From CAZBQJ01 sp964494085 (GTDB lineage Bacteria > Patescibacteriota > Gracilibacteria > UBA1369): a stretch of DNA of 64,000 bases. The stretch covers positions 186,001 to 250,000 of the forward strand of contig CAZBQJ010000002.1 of assembly GCA_964494085.1 (NCBI GenBank), in the 5' to 3' direction. The position numbers and the translations under genes are program-made. Shown here piece by piece: positions 51,926-60,306 of this stretch (its first letter is position 1; each line of letters begins with the position of its first letter). Below the pieces are notes generated by a model. It searched no databases, was not told the origin of the DNA, and worked only from the letters and a program-made list of their open reading frames with translations.

Positions 51926-54900
51926 ATGAATTTATCAACAACATTTGCGTCTTTACGCAAACAGGTTGCTGGTATCAGCTTGGTAACACTCGTTGCAGGT
52001 CTCTTTGCAACCGGTATTGCTACTGCTGCCACTACACACGTATTTACTGACGTGCCGGCTGATGCTTGGTACGAACCTTATGTAATCGGACTCTCCAACG
52101 AGGGAGTTATCGATTCCACTCAAGACATGTACAGACCAGGTGACCTGGTCAACAGAGCTGAAATGGCCAAGTTAACTCTCTTCGTTTCCGGTCTTCCTAT
52201 GGAGAGTGCTTCCGCAGCTCCTTATAAAGACGTTCCTATGGGTCAATGGTATACAGATTACATCTATACTTTGACAAAGAATGGAATCGTCTCCGGTGAT
52301 AAGAAGGATGGTGTCCCTACAGGATACTTCAGACCTTCTGACTCTCTAAACAGAGCAGAAGCTACCAAGATGTTGGTTAATGCCGCCCAAATGGCAGAAG
52401 ACCTCACTGGTGCTCCTCATTTCCCAGATGTCAATGTTTCCACTGACTGGTTCGGCAACTTCGTCGAAACAGCCTTCAACAACGGTGTTGTTTCAGGCTA
52501 CCCAGATGGTACATTCCGTCCAGCCAATAACATCAACAGAGCTGAAGTAGCCAAGATGGTTTATCTGAGCATGAACCCTGCAGTTGCAGGATTCTCACTC
52601 AGTTCCGCTGCTGCTTCTTCCAAAACCGGTGTTCAACTGATCTTCTCTCAAAATGTTGATCAAGCTACAGCTGAAATGGTGGCCAACTATAAGATCGTTG
52701 ACAGTTCCGGCAGCTCACTCGCAGTTACCAGCGCTACTATGTCATCTCCTGACACAGTCGATCTAGTTACAGCCAGCCAGACTGCCGGCAAGACCTACGA
52801 AGTCACAGCTATGAATGTCAAATCCGATGCCGGAGATGACATGACTAACACTGACTCCGTATCTTTCCTTGGTTACGGTTCAGATGTTAGCGGTGGTGAT
52901 TTGAAAGTTTCTCTCTCCACTGAAACTCCTGTTGCAGGTTCTATTCCACAAGGTGCTACTGGTGTAGTATTCACTTGTTGGGATTTCCTGGCTTCCAGCT
53001 CAACTCCTGTAACTGTGAAGAGCCTCAATGTTCGACGTGTAGGTCCGGGTTCTGAAACTGCTTTCGTCAATGTATACCTATACAGAGGCGACCAGCGTGT
53101 CACTACCGGCCGTTCCATCAACAACTCTTCTCAGATGGTTCAGTTCAGCAACATCAACCAGGTTGTCAACTCCGGCGATAACGCCAAAATGTGTTTAGTT
53201 GGTGATTTATCAACTTCTTCCAGTGGAGGTGTTCATGCCTTTGAATTGACTACATCCGGTGATGTCCTCAGCAATTCCAGCGCAATGACCGGATCATTCC
53301 CACTTCGTGGTGCTGATCAGCTCATTACTACAGCTGATGTTGGTACTTCAACCATCAAGAAAAACGGTTCTTTGGACGAAGTAACTCTCGGTTCAACTGG
53401 CGCCCGTGTTGCTCAGTTCGAAATCGATGCTGATTCTGCTGAAGATCAACAACTTCGCAGATTGGCTATCTATGTCAGAGGTAGTGTTCCTACAACTGCA
53501 TTACAAAACTTCAAGCTCTATGCTGAAGGTAATGCTTCTCCATTAGCTACTGCTGCTAGCGTTGGTCCTAACGACCTCGTTACTTTAGTTCTTGCTTCTC
53601 CATTCAAGATCGGCAAGGGTGAAAACAAGATTTTCTACCTCACTGCTGATGTAGTTGGTGCTAGAACTGGTGATGACGTTAAGATTTACTTCGATGAAAC
53701 AACTGACGTCTTCATTACCGGCGTAACCTTCGGTTATGGTACTCGTGTTATTATCAACGCCTACGATGGTGACGATCCAAATGCAACTCCAGGTGATTTT
53801 GATGATCAATACTCTTATGTATTACTAAAGGGTTCTAAATTCACTATCGCCTTCAATGGTCCTGCTGCCGGTGACATTGCTGTCAACCAAAAAGACGCTC
53901 ATTGTATGGATCTAAGCATTACTAATGCTGCCGGTCTCGATGTAACAATCAAAGACTGGGTCGTTAACTTAACTACTACTGGTGGTGATGCCTTAGTTGG
54001 TGCATCTGGTAAAAACTTCACTTCAATTGAATTGGCTGAAGTAAACGACGATGGTACAATTGCTGGCAACCTTCTTGGTTCATCTGAACTATTAGGTGGC
54101 GCTGGTACATCTACTGAAGATGTAACCCTCAAGGGTACATACACTATCGCTAGTGGTGAAACAAAGAAAGCTGCTATCATTTTTGATGTAGCTAACAACC
54201 CATTAATCGATGGTGGAACAGTTAAATGTTCTCTCTTGGCTCCTACAGGTAATGACCAAGTTAAAGATTCTAACAATGATCCATTAGGTGCTGCCAACAT
54301 CACTCCTTCTTCTACAATTGGTGGTAACACTATGAACCTTGTTGCTTCTTCTTTGGCATTCACTAAGAACAGCTCCCCAGCAAACTTCACTAAGTATGCT
54401 AAGGGTACAAACAACGCTACATTGTTAGCCTTCCAGGCTAAGGCCGGTTCTTCACTTGATACAACTATCAAGTCTCTAACCGTTACCGCAGACAACTCAA
54501 TTACTACTGCAGCTGATCTTTCTGCTACTACAAATGCTGCTGGTAATATCACTATGAGTGCTCTACCAAGTGGTGCTGGATATGTAACAGGTATTCCTTT
54601 GACTCCTGTTTATACTTGTACAACTAACCCTGTAACTACAGTTACTACTGTTGATACAACTGGTGCATTGACATCTATCAACCAAACTCTCACAACTGCT
54701 GGTACTGGTTGTTCAGCTGTCACTCTAGTAGGTCCTACAGTTGTTGACGATATCAAGAATATTGTTGATAGCATCGGTATCTACGATGGTTCTGGTACAT
54801 TAGTATCTGAATTGAAGAGCTTCCCAGCTTCTACAGCTGGTTCTAACATGGCAACTTTGACCTTCAACAACTTGAATATCCCAGTTGCTAAGAATGCTAC

Positions 54901-56080
54901 TGTAAACCTCTTCCTCAAGGGAATGGTTTCCAACAGCCTTTCTGGAGCAGCCATTGGTGAATTCTACCTATCTGGCACTCCTCTCGTGATCGATGGAAGT
55001 GGTCAGACTGTTACTGGTGTAGATATCACTGCAGTTGATGCATCTAATACAAATGAAGAATCAATCATTGTACTTGGATCTTCTCCAGCAGTTTCTCCTA
55101 CAGTTACAGCATCTAACGATCCTAAGATCTTTGCTGAAAATGACACTCATCCAGTATTCGGCTTCACATTGAAGTCAACTGATGGTGCCAGTACTCTGCA
55201 AGACATGACTGTAAATCTCACTTCAACCGGCGCTTTGTTGCCAGTTGATAGCGTGGCTCTTTACAGCGCTACATCATCTGGTGCTTGTGACACTGGTACT
55301 ACAGCCCTCAAGGGTTATGAATCAGTTGTTGCTTCTACTCCAACTACTGGTAGTGTTAAATTCACTAACATCGGTAAGACTCTTCCAGATTCACAGAATG
55401 TTTATCTTTGTGTATCTCTGAAGTCCAAGACCATAAGTAGTGGTCAACCTCTATCTAAGACTGACATTGGTCTTGTCAATATCGTCTTCGACAAGGTTCA
55501 GGATCAAAGTGGTACAAATCTAGTTGTTCCTAGTATCACTCCTTCTATCAGTTCTAGCTTCTTCTTCAAGGGCGTACCTACCTTCACTCCAGTAACTAAC
55601 GATACAGTTTTGACTTCCTCAACTGATATCTTCAAGTTCACTGCAGGCAGCATTGGTTCAGTAAGCTCATTGAATCAATTAGCTATTACATTTGAAGGTG
55701 TAGCTCCAGCTGCAGCAGGCTGTGATCTCTATAGAGGTCCAGATGCTAGCACTATTGGTACATTATTAACTGCAGCACCTGTTGCACCTGCTGGTCAGGT
55801 TGTAACATTTGGAACTGGTAACTTCGTTGGTGGAGTTGCTACTCCTTGGGTCAATGGAAATGTATATACAGTTAAATGTACTTACACTGGTCTACTTTCT
55901 GGAAACAGCTCCAAGGCTAAATTAGCTTCCCTCACAGCTGCTAATTCTGATGCAGTTATCTGGGATGACAGTAACGGCGCTCCTGTAACAGATCTCACTG
56001 ACGCTACCGGTTTCGGTCTCGTTGATGACATTCTGTTCTTCAATGTAATTCAAGGTACTAAGGCTTCAACTAACTTCTAA
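51926..56080 (+). CDS. S-layer protein with three SLH domains
   Basis: 1384 residues. Signal peptide (1-35, AGLFATGIATAAT); three SLH repeats (about 37-82 from VFTDVPADAWYEPYV, about 97-150, about 165-215 ending RAEVAKMVYL); then Ig-like/Big domains to the end. SLH domains hold proteins to a pyruvylated secondary cell wall polymer; the Wzm/Wzt cluster from 58352 may export such a polymer. Composition: strong preference for Ala, Thr, Ser, Gly, Val, few Cys. Codon choice is unusually uniform (GCT, GGT, ACT), suggesting high expression. Strong terminator follows. Confidence 0.92.
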   Translation: MNLSTTFASLRKQVAGISLVTLVAGLFATGIATAATTHVFTDVPADAWYEPYVIGLSNEGVIDSTQDMYRPGDLVNRAEMAKLTLFVSGLPMESASAAPYKDVPMGQWYTDYIYTLTKNGIVSGDKKDGVPTGYFRPSDSLNRAEATKMLVNAAQMAEDLTGAPHFPDVNVSTDWFGNFVETAFNNGVVSGYPDGTFRPANNINRAEVAKMVYLSMNPAVAGFSLSSAAASSKTGVQLIFSQNVDQATAEMVANYKIVDSSGSSLAVTSATMSSPDTVDLVTASQTAGKTYEVTAMNVKSDAGDDMTNTDSVSFLGYGSDVSGGDLKVSLSTETPVAGSIPQGATGVVFTCWDFLASSSTPVTVKSLNVRRVGPGSETAFVNVYLYRGDQRVTTGRSINNSSQMVQFSNINQVVNSGDNAKMCLVGDLSTSSSGGVHAFELTTSGDVLSNSSAMTGSFPLRGADQLITTADVGTSTIKKNGSLDEVTLGSTGARVAQFEIDADSAEDQQLRRLAIYVRGSVPTTALQNFKLYAEGNASPLATAASVGPNDLVTLVLASPFKIGKGENKIFYLTADVVGARTGDDVKIYFDETTDVFITGVTFGYGTRVIINAYDGDDPNATPGDFDDQYSYVLLKGSKFTIAFNGPAAGDIAVNQKDAHCMDLSITNAAGLDVTIKDWVVNLTTTGGDALVGASGKNFTSIELAEVNDDGTIAGNLLGSSELLGGAGTSTEDVTLKGTYTIASGETKKAAIIFDVANNPLIDGGTVKCSLLAPTGNDQVKDSNNDPLGAANITPSSTIGGNTMNLVASSLAFTKNSSPANFTKYAKGTNNATLLAFQAKAGSSLDTTIKSLTVTADNSITTAADLSATTNAAGNITMSALPSGAGYVTGIPLTPVYTCTTNPVTTVTTVDTTGALTSINQTLTTAGTGCSAVTLVGPTVVDDIKNIVDSIGIYDGSGTLVSELKSFPASTAGSNMATLTFNNLNIPVAKNATVNLFLKGMVSNSLSGAAIGEFYLSGTPLVIDGSGQTVTGVDITAVDASNTNEESIIVLGSSPAVSPTVTASNDPKIFAENDTHPVFGFTLKSTDGASTLQDMTVNLTSTGALLPVDSVALYSATSSGACDTGTTALKGYESVVASTPTTGSVKFTNIGKTLPDSQNVYLCVSLKSKTISSGQPLSKTDIGLVNIVFDKVQDQSGTNLVVPSITPSISSSFFFKGVPTFTPVTNDTVLTSSTDIFKFTAGSIGSVSSLNQLAITFEGVAPAAAGCDLYRGPDASTIGTLLTAAPVAPAGQVVTFGTGNFVGGVATPWVNGNVYTVKCTYTGLLSGNSSKAKLASLTAANSDAVIWDDSNGAPVTDLTDATGFGLVDDILFFNVIQGTKASTNF

Positions 56081-56134
56081 TTTATCCTCACGGATTAATT
56101 TGATGTTTAAGAGCTAAAGCACACTGAAACATTC

Positions 56135-56186
56135 AAAAAAACCGCATGGCTCCCCGTCTTCGGACGGGGAAACCCAGCGGTTTTTT
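56135..56186 (+). terminator. Strong intrinsic terminator after the S-layer gene
   Basis: Outer stem AAAAAACCGC (56135-56144) pairs with GCGGTTTTTT (56177-56186). An inner stem CCCCGTC/GACGGGG (56152-56169) is closed by a TTCG tetraloop. A run of seven T follows. Confidence 0.93.
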
Positions 56187-56304
56187 TGTGTCTATTTTTT
56201 AAAAATATAAATATTTAAGTAATTTGAATATTTATTAGCCAGTATTTAGCTAATTTAAGCCATTATTTTTTTGTAATAAATTACCAGACCATGGATTCTA
56301 ACTC

Positions 56305-56333
56305 TTGACAAGTGGCATGAAATATTGTATATA
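56305..56333 (+). promoter_or_regulatory. Consensus sigma70 promoter before the lipoprotein gene
   Basis: Perfect -35 TTGACA (56305-56310), 17-base spacer, and TATATA (56328-56333). It lies 80 bases before the ATG at 56413. The rest of 56187-56304 is AT-rich and holds no gene. Confidence 0.75.
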
Positions 56334-56412
56334 TTTGATGTTCTTTAAAGTTTCTCAGGTTCCTCGAAATCTAGCTCCTGAACATTAGTTCAGGTTAAGA
56401 AAGGATGATGCA

Positions 56413-57477
56413 ATGGAAAATATGATTCAACGCTGGGTTCTCACCCTCGTGATCATCTGTGGGGGTACCCTGGTGGGTATTCTCCCCGGCTGCAGCTTCG
56501 ATAGTTCCGGACTGTTCAAGGATGGTACAGGTGGGGCTGGAGGCGCTGCCGGATGTGAAGCCAACTGCTCCACCGGTGGAAACACCACGAGTAGTGGCGG
56601 ATCCAGCGGAACTACCAGCGGATCTGGCGGTACCACTGGCGGTTCCGGAGGTTCTTCCGGGACCGGCGGTCAGGGGGGCGGCTGCACCATCTGCCCTACT
56701 CTCTGTGGCAACGGTGTGATCGATCCAGATGAAGTCTGCGACAGTACAAATTTCGCCGGAAGGGACTGTGTCTCCGAAAAAGGCACAGGTTGGACCGGTT
56801 CACTGTCCTGCAACCTCGATTGTACGGTCATCGACGACAGTGCTTGCCAACCTCCCTGCGGTAATAACGCCGTGGAAGGTGCGGAAGTCTGTGACGGGAC
56901 GGCCCTCAATGGGAAGACCTGTGAGACGGTGCCCGGCGGAGAATTTACCGGTGGAGCACTGGCTTGCCAGGCAGACTGCACCGGCTACAAAGTCACGGGC
57001 TGTTCTCCACTCCCGGCTCTCTGCAACTCCGGCGACAACGGCACCATCGACATCATCAACGCCAATGGCGGTACGGAAGTGGGCGTTCTGCTCCACTTCC
57101 CGCTGGCCGCCGAGTTTTACTCTACGACCATGCCCACCAACAAGGGGTTCAACGGCAACAAGTTGCCGGGGCAGATGGTCTTGGCCGGGAATAACGGCGC
57201 GAGTTTCGTCCTCAAGAAGGGCGCAACCACTACGCCTCAGACCTGGTACAGGACTACACTGGCAACGCTCCCTTCGCCCGACTGCGATGGGGCAGGCGTC
57301 AAGAGCCAGGCCTGCCTGGACAAGGTCGCCAAGTCCTTCCGGTGTCAAATGGCACCCTACAACGAAGGCGGTCCCTGTCCTTCACCTGTGACCTTCACGG
57401 CTCAGTCGCCCTCGGCTACCCACAGCGACGCTACGGCCGGCTGGCAGGTACTCCTGGTCGATCTGGCCTGTCCTTAG
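56413..57477 (+). CDS. Cys-rich lipoprotein of Myxococcota type
   Basis: 354 residues. Lipoprotein signal peptide with lipobox LPGC (Cys about 27), a long Gly/Ser/Thr linker (about 35-90), then two repeats CGNGVIDPDEVCD and CGNNAVEGAEVCD of the type frequent in myxobacterial secreted proteins, and a C-terminal domain (about 205-354) of unknown fold. AAAGGATG upstream of the ATG serves as ribosome binding site. GC content is far above the neighbours' and codons end mainly in C or G. I infer acquisition by transfer. The role is not known; it would sit on the outside of the membrane. Confidence 0.8.
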   Translation: MENMIQRWVLTLVIICGGTLVGILPGCSFDSSGLFKDGTGGAGGAAGCEANCSTGGNTTSSGGSSGTTSGSGGTTGGSGGSSGTGGQGGGCTICPTLCGNGVIDPDEVCDSTNFAGRDCVSEKGTGWTGSLSCNLDCTVIDDSACQPPCGNNAVEGAEVCDGTALNGKTCETVPGGEFTGGALACQADCTGYKVTGCSPLPALCNSGDNGTIDIINANGGTEVGVLLHFPLAAEFYSTTMPTNKGFNGNKLPGQMVLAGNNGASFVLKKGATTTPQTWYRTTLATLPSPDCDGAGVKSQACLDKVAKSFRCQMAPYNEGGPCPSPVTFTAQSPSATHSDATAGWQVLLVDLACP

Positions 57478-57602
57478 GGCACACATCCTCTTAGCTTAAC
57501 CAATACCAGGAGAAGATTTTAACAACCTCTTGCCCAGAGCTTGAAAGGCTGTCAAACAGCCGCAAGGTAGTAACAGCAACCAGGCCCCCGGCAGAAAACC
57601 CC
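57478..57602 (+). other. 3' untranslated region of the lipoprotein gene
   Basis: 125 bases without gene. A short GGCTG/CAGCC hairpin occurs around 57548-57562. The region ends in the terminator at 57603. Confidence 0.4.
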
Positions 57603-57640
57603 AGCCCCGCGCCGTCCATTTGGACGGCGCGGGGCTTTTC
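57603..57640 (+). terminator. Intrinsic terminator after the lipoprotein gene
   Basis: Sixteen-base arms 57603-57618 and 57621-57636 pair perfectly around two T (the innermost pairs will open to a slightly larger loop), and T-rich sequence follows. Confidence 0.9.
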
Positions 57641-57780
57641 TTGTTTTTCAGTCCTTTTTCATTTTGACTTCAGCCCTTTCCGTTAAAACTGAAAGCAGTA
57701 AGCTGCCTGGCCAGAAGTATCGGCACAATCAAATCGCCCTAGAATACGTCACTAGCGCAGCTTATTTTTCTCAAAAAAAT

Positions 57781-58200
57781 ATGAAAAAAACAGTAATTTT
57801 TGATACATCGGCATGGATATCTTTTTATTCTAAAAGTGACGTAAATCATTTTTTGGCTCTAAGAGAACTGAACAGATTCGTTAAAACTAATTATTCAATA
57901 ATTCTACCAGAGCCAATCCTTTTGGAAATAATCTCTGTTCTGTTGAGAAATGGATTCCATAGTAAATCAATTAGGAAAAACTTGGATAATCTAGATGAAC
58001 GTTATGGTGTCAAGGTTTACCATATCCCGCTCCAAAGAATCACTAATAAAATGATGGTCTTATCAAATTTTACCAAACTTAAGGCCATGGATTACCAAAT
58101 TGTTTGTCATGTCTTGGAAATATCACCAACAAAATTTGTTTCATTTGATAAGAAACTCATGAGCAGCTACAATTACTATGCTAATTTCAATAGTCTATGA
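57781..58200 (+). CDS. PIN-domain RNase (VapC-like toxin)
   Basis: 139 residues. Acidic metal-binding residues of PIN nucleases are in place: Asp in VIFDTSAWISFY (about 8), Glu in LPEPILLEI (about 44), Asp in AMDYQIV (about 102) and Asp in VSFDKKLM (about 122). These enzymes cut RNA. It overlaps a 49-residue partner by four bases (ATGA), which fits a toxin-antitoxin pair in the reversed order (toxin first). Start at ATG 57781, behind a spacer of 140 bases after the terminator. Confidence 0.8.
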   Translation: MKKTVIFDTSAWISFYSKSDVNHFLALRELNRFVKTNYSIILPEPILLEIISVLLRNGFHSKSIRKNLDNLDERYGVKVYHIPLQRITNKMMVLSNFTKLKAMDYQIVCHVLEISPTKFVSFDKKLMSSYNYYANFNSL

Positions 58201-58346
58201 AAAAGGGACACAAAATAATTAGGCTTTCCAAAGGAAAAGGTAAGAAAATGAGTAAAAAGGAAATCCTCAAAGCCCTTAAAAATTTTGGCGAAGATATCGG
58301 TCCAACTGATTTAGTTAAAGAATTGCTAGAAATGAGAGGGCACTAA
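58197..58346 (+). CDS. 49-aa basic protein, possible antitoxin partner
   Basis: ATG 58197 overlaps the PIN stop codon (ATGA). Sequence: a Lys/Gly-rich start (MKKGHKIIRLSKGKGKK) followed by a helical acidic segment (KKEILKALKNFGED, then LVKELLEMRGH). Too short for a typical DNA-binding antitoxin, but position and overlap suggest co-translation with the PIN protein. Five bases separate it from the wzm-like gene. It could instead be a remnant. Confidence 0.5.
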   Translation: MKKGHKIIRLSKGKGKKMSKKEILKALKNFGEDIGPTDLVKELLEMRGH

Positions 58347-58351
58347 TAATT

Positions 58352-59116
58352 ATGGAAAATTTTCAGCAAAATCTCGAAATAGTTATTCAATTAGTGCGTG
58401 GAGAATTTAAATTACGCTATAAATCCTCTTTACTGGGCTATTTCTGGACATTGTTCAAGCCATTGATGCTCTTTGGAGTGATTTACCTGGTTTTCTCGGT
58501 CTTTCTGAAAAGTCCCATGCAAAATTATGCCGTCTATCTGTTGCTGGGGATTATCCTCTGGAATTATTTTTCCGAAGCCACCATGAACGGCATGAATAGT
58601 CTGGTTTCCAAACGCGATCTGGTTACCAAACTTTATTTTCCCCGCGAAACTCTGGTGATTTCCGCCAATCTGTCCAGCCTGATTACCCTGCTTTTGAATC
58701 TGATTATCTTTGCAATTTTCTATGCAGCCAGCCAGATTACGCCGGGGTTCAGCATCATTTATTTCCTCCCTTATCTGCTCCTGCTCTTTCTGTTTTCTAC
58801 CGGAGTTTCTTTTATCCTGGCTACTCTTTTTTCCCGTTTCCACGATCTCTCTCATATCTGGGAAGTTTTACTGCAAATCCTTTTTTGGCTGACACCGATC
58901 ATTTATGATCTCTCTTTCGTCCCCGAACCATATCGGAAGTTGCTCTATCTGAATCCGATGACTCAGTTTATCTCTTTTTCCAGAAGACTCTTCATCATCG
59001 ATCAGGTTCCCTCGGTCAAACAGCATTTGGTCCTGCTGATCGGCAGTCTGGCTGTCTTTGCCATCGGGTATTATTATTTCAAAAAACAGGAACATCTCAT
59101 TGCTGAAACAATTTAA
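58352..59116 (+). CDS. wzm: ABC-2 type polysaccharide export permease
   Basis: 254 residues, six hydrophobic helices, ABC-2 permease of the Wzm/TagG type (LVRGEFKLRYKSSLLGYFW at the start; LYFPRETLVISANLSSL; LNPMTQFISFSRRLF). It translocates lipid-linked O-antigen, teichoic-acid-like or S-layer-anchoring glycans. The stop codon overlaps the start of the ATPase (ATG 59116), so both are made together. Confidence 0.93.
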   Translation: MENFQQNLEIVIQLVRGEFKLRYKSSLLGYFWTLFKPLMLFGVIYLVFSVFLKSPMQNYAVYLLLGIILWNYFSEATMNGMNSLVSKRDLVTKLYFPRETLVISANLSSLITLLLNLIIFAIFYAASQITPGFSIIYFLPYLLLLFLFSTGVSFILATLFSRFHDLSHIWEVLLQILFWLTPIIYDLSFVPEPYRKLLYLNPMTQFISFSRRLFIIDQVPSVKQHLVLLIGSLAVFAIGYYYFKKQEHLIAETI

Positions 59117-60306
59117 TGTCACAAATCTCTGTTCAAAATCTGTCCAAAAGCTTTGCCGTACCACATCAACGCCGTACTACTTTGAAGGAAAGCCTGACCG
59201 AATTCTGGAATCGTCCGGTCAATGAAAAATTCTTTGCTCTGACTGATCTCAGTTTCCAGGTCAAACCGGGTGAATTCCTGGGGCTGATCGGCCCCAATGG
59301 CTCCGGCAAAAGCACCCTACTCAAATTGCTGGCTCAAATCTATAAACCGGATCGTGGCCAGATCCAGGTCGCCGGCACCATCGCCCCTTTACTCGAATTG
59401 GGAATCGGTTTCCAGCAGGATCTCAGCGCCCGTGATAATATCTATATCAATGCCGCCTTACTGGGCTTACACAGTTCCAAAATCCGTAAAATCCTCCCCC
59501 AAATAGTCGAATTTGCTGAAATCGGTCACTTTCTGGATCTGAAAATCAAAAATTATTCTTCCGGCATGCGTCAGCGTTTGGCTTTTGCCATAGCCGCTCA
59601 TCTGGATGCCGATATCTATCTCTGCGATGAAGTTTTTGCCGTCGGAGATGAAAGTTTCCAAAATAAATGTTTGGCGGTATTTCGACGTTGGCGTGAACAA
59701 GGTAAAACTATTGTTTTAGTTTCTCATAATACCGCTCAGATCGCTGAACTTTGTGATCGGGTTATTTTCCTCAAAGCGGGGCAAATCATCGCTGACGGAG
59801 AACCCCGGAAAGTGGTTTCTCTCTACCAGAAAACCATTTCCGGCTTACCGATTGATGATTTTTCCCAGTCACCACTGAGATTAAAAAGTGTCCAATTCTT
59901 CAATTCCGCCAATCAACCGGTGAATCAATTCAAAACCGGCGATCAGTTACGCTTGCGCATTCATTTCCGGGCTTCCGCCTCTCTGGAAAACCCGGTCTTT
60001 GGTCTGGCTATTCATCATGAAGACGGAACTCATGTGACCGGGCCCAATACCAAAACTTCAGGCTTTCTGATCCCCCGAATACCGGCTGGAAAAGGATTTA
60101 TCGACTGCCAATTTCCCCGGCTGAATTTACTGGCCGGCAAGTATCATTTGACAGTTTCCGCTTTTGACTTTACGCTTTCGCGTGCTTTTGATTACTTGGA
60201 CAAGCGTTTTTCCTTTGTAGTCGAAGCAAATCGTGATAATCAATATGGGCTGGTCGACCTCTCGGCCATCTGGGATTTTCCCTCAGACCTACAAGACAAT
60301 AATTGA
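59116..60306 (+). CDS. wzt: ABC polysaccharide export ATPase with carbohydrate-binding C-domain
   Basis: 396 residues. Residues 1-245 are an ABC ATPase (Walker A GPNGSGKST about 59-67, signature YSSGMRQRL about 147, Walker B ADIYLCDEVFA). Residues about 255-390 form a Wzt C-terminal beta-sandwich (FRASASLENPVFGLAIHHEDG), which in the O9a system recognises a modified glycan end. This points to a chain-terminating modification, perhaps by the methyltransferase encoded next (overlap ATGA at 60303-60306). Confidence 0.93.
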   Translation: MSQISVQNLSKSFAVPHQRRTTLKESLTEFWNRPVNEKFFALTDLSFQVKPGEFLGLIGPNGSGKSTLLKLLAQIYKPDRGQIQVAGTIAPLLELGIGFQQDLSARDNIYINAALLGLHSSKIRKILPQIVEFAEIGHFLDLKIKNYSSGMRQRLAFAIAAHLDADIYLCDEVFAVGDESFQNKCLAVFRRWREQGKTIVLVSHNTAQIAELCDRVIFLKAGQIIADGEPRKVVSLYQKTISGLPIDDFSQSPLRLKSVQFFNSANQPVNQFKTGDQLRLRIHFRASASLENPVFGLAIHHEDGTHVTGPNTKTSGFLIPRIPAGKGFIDCQFPRLNLLAGKYHLTVSAFDFTLSRAFDYLDKRFSFVVEANRDNQYGLVDLSAIWDFPSDLQDNN

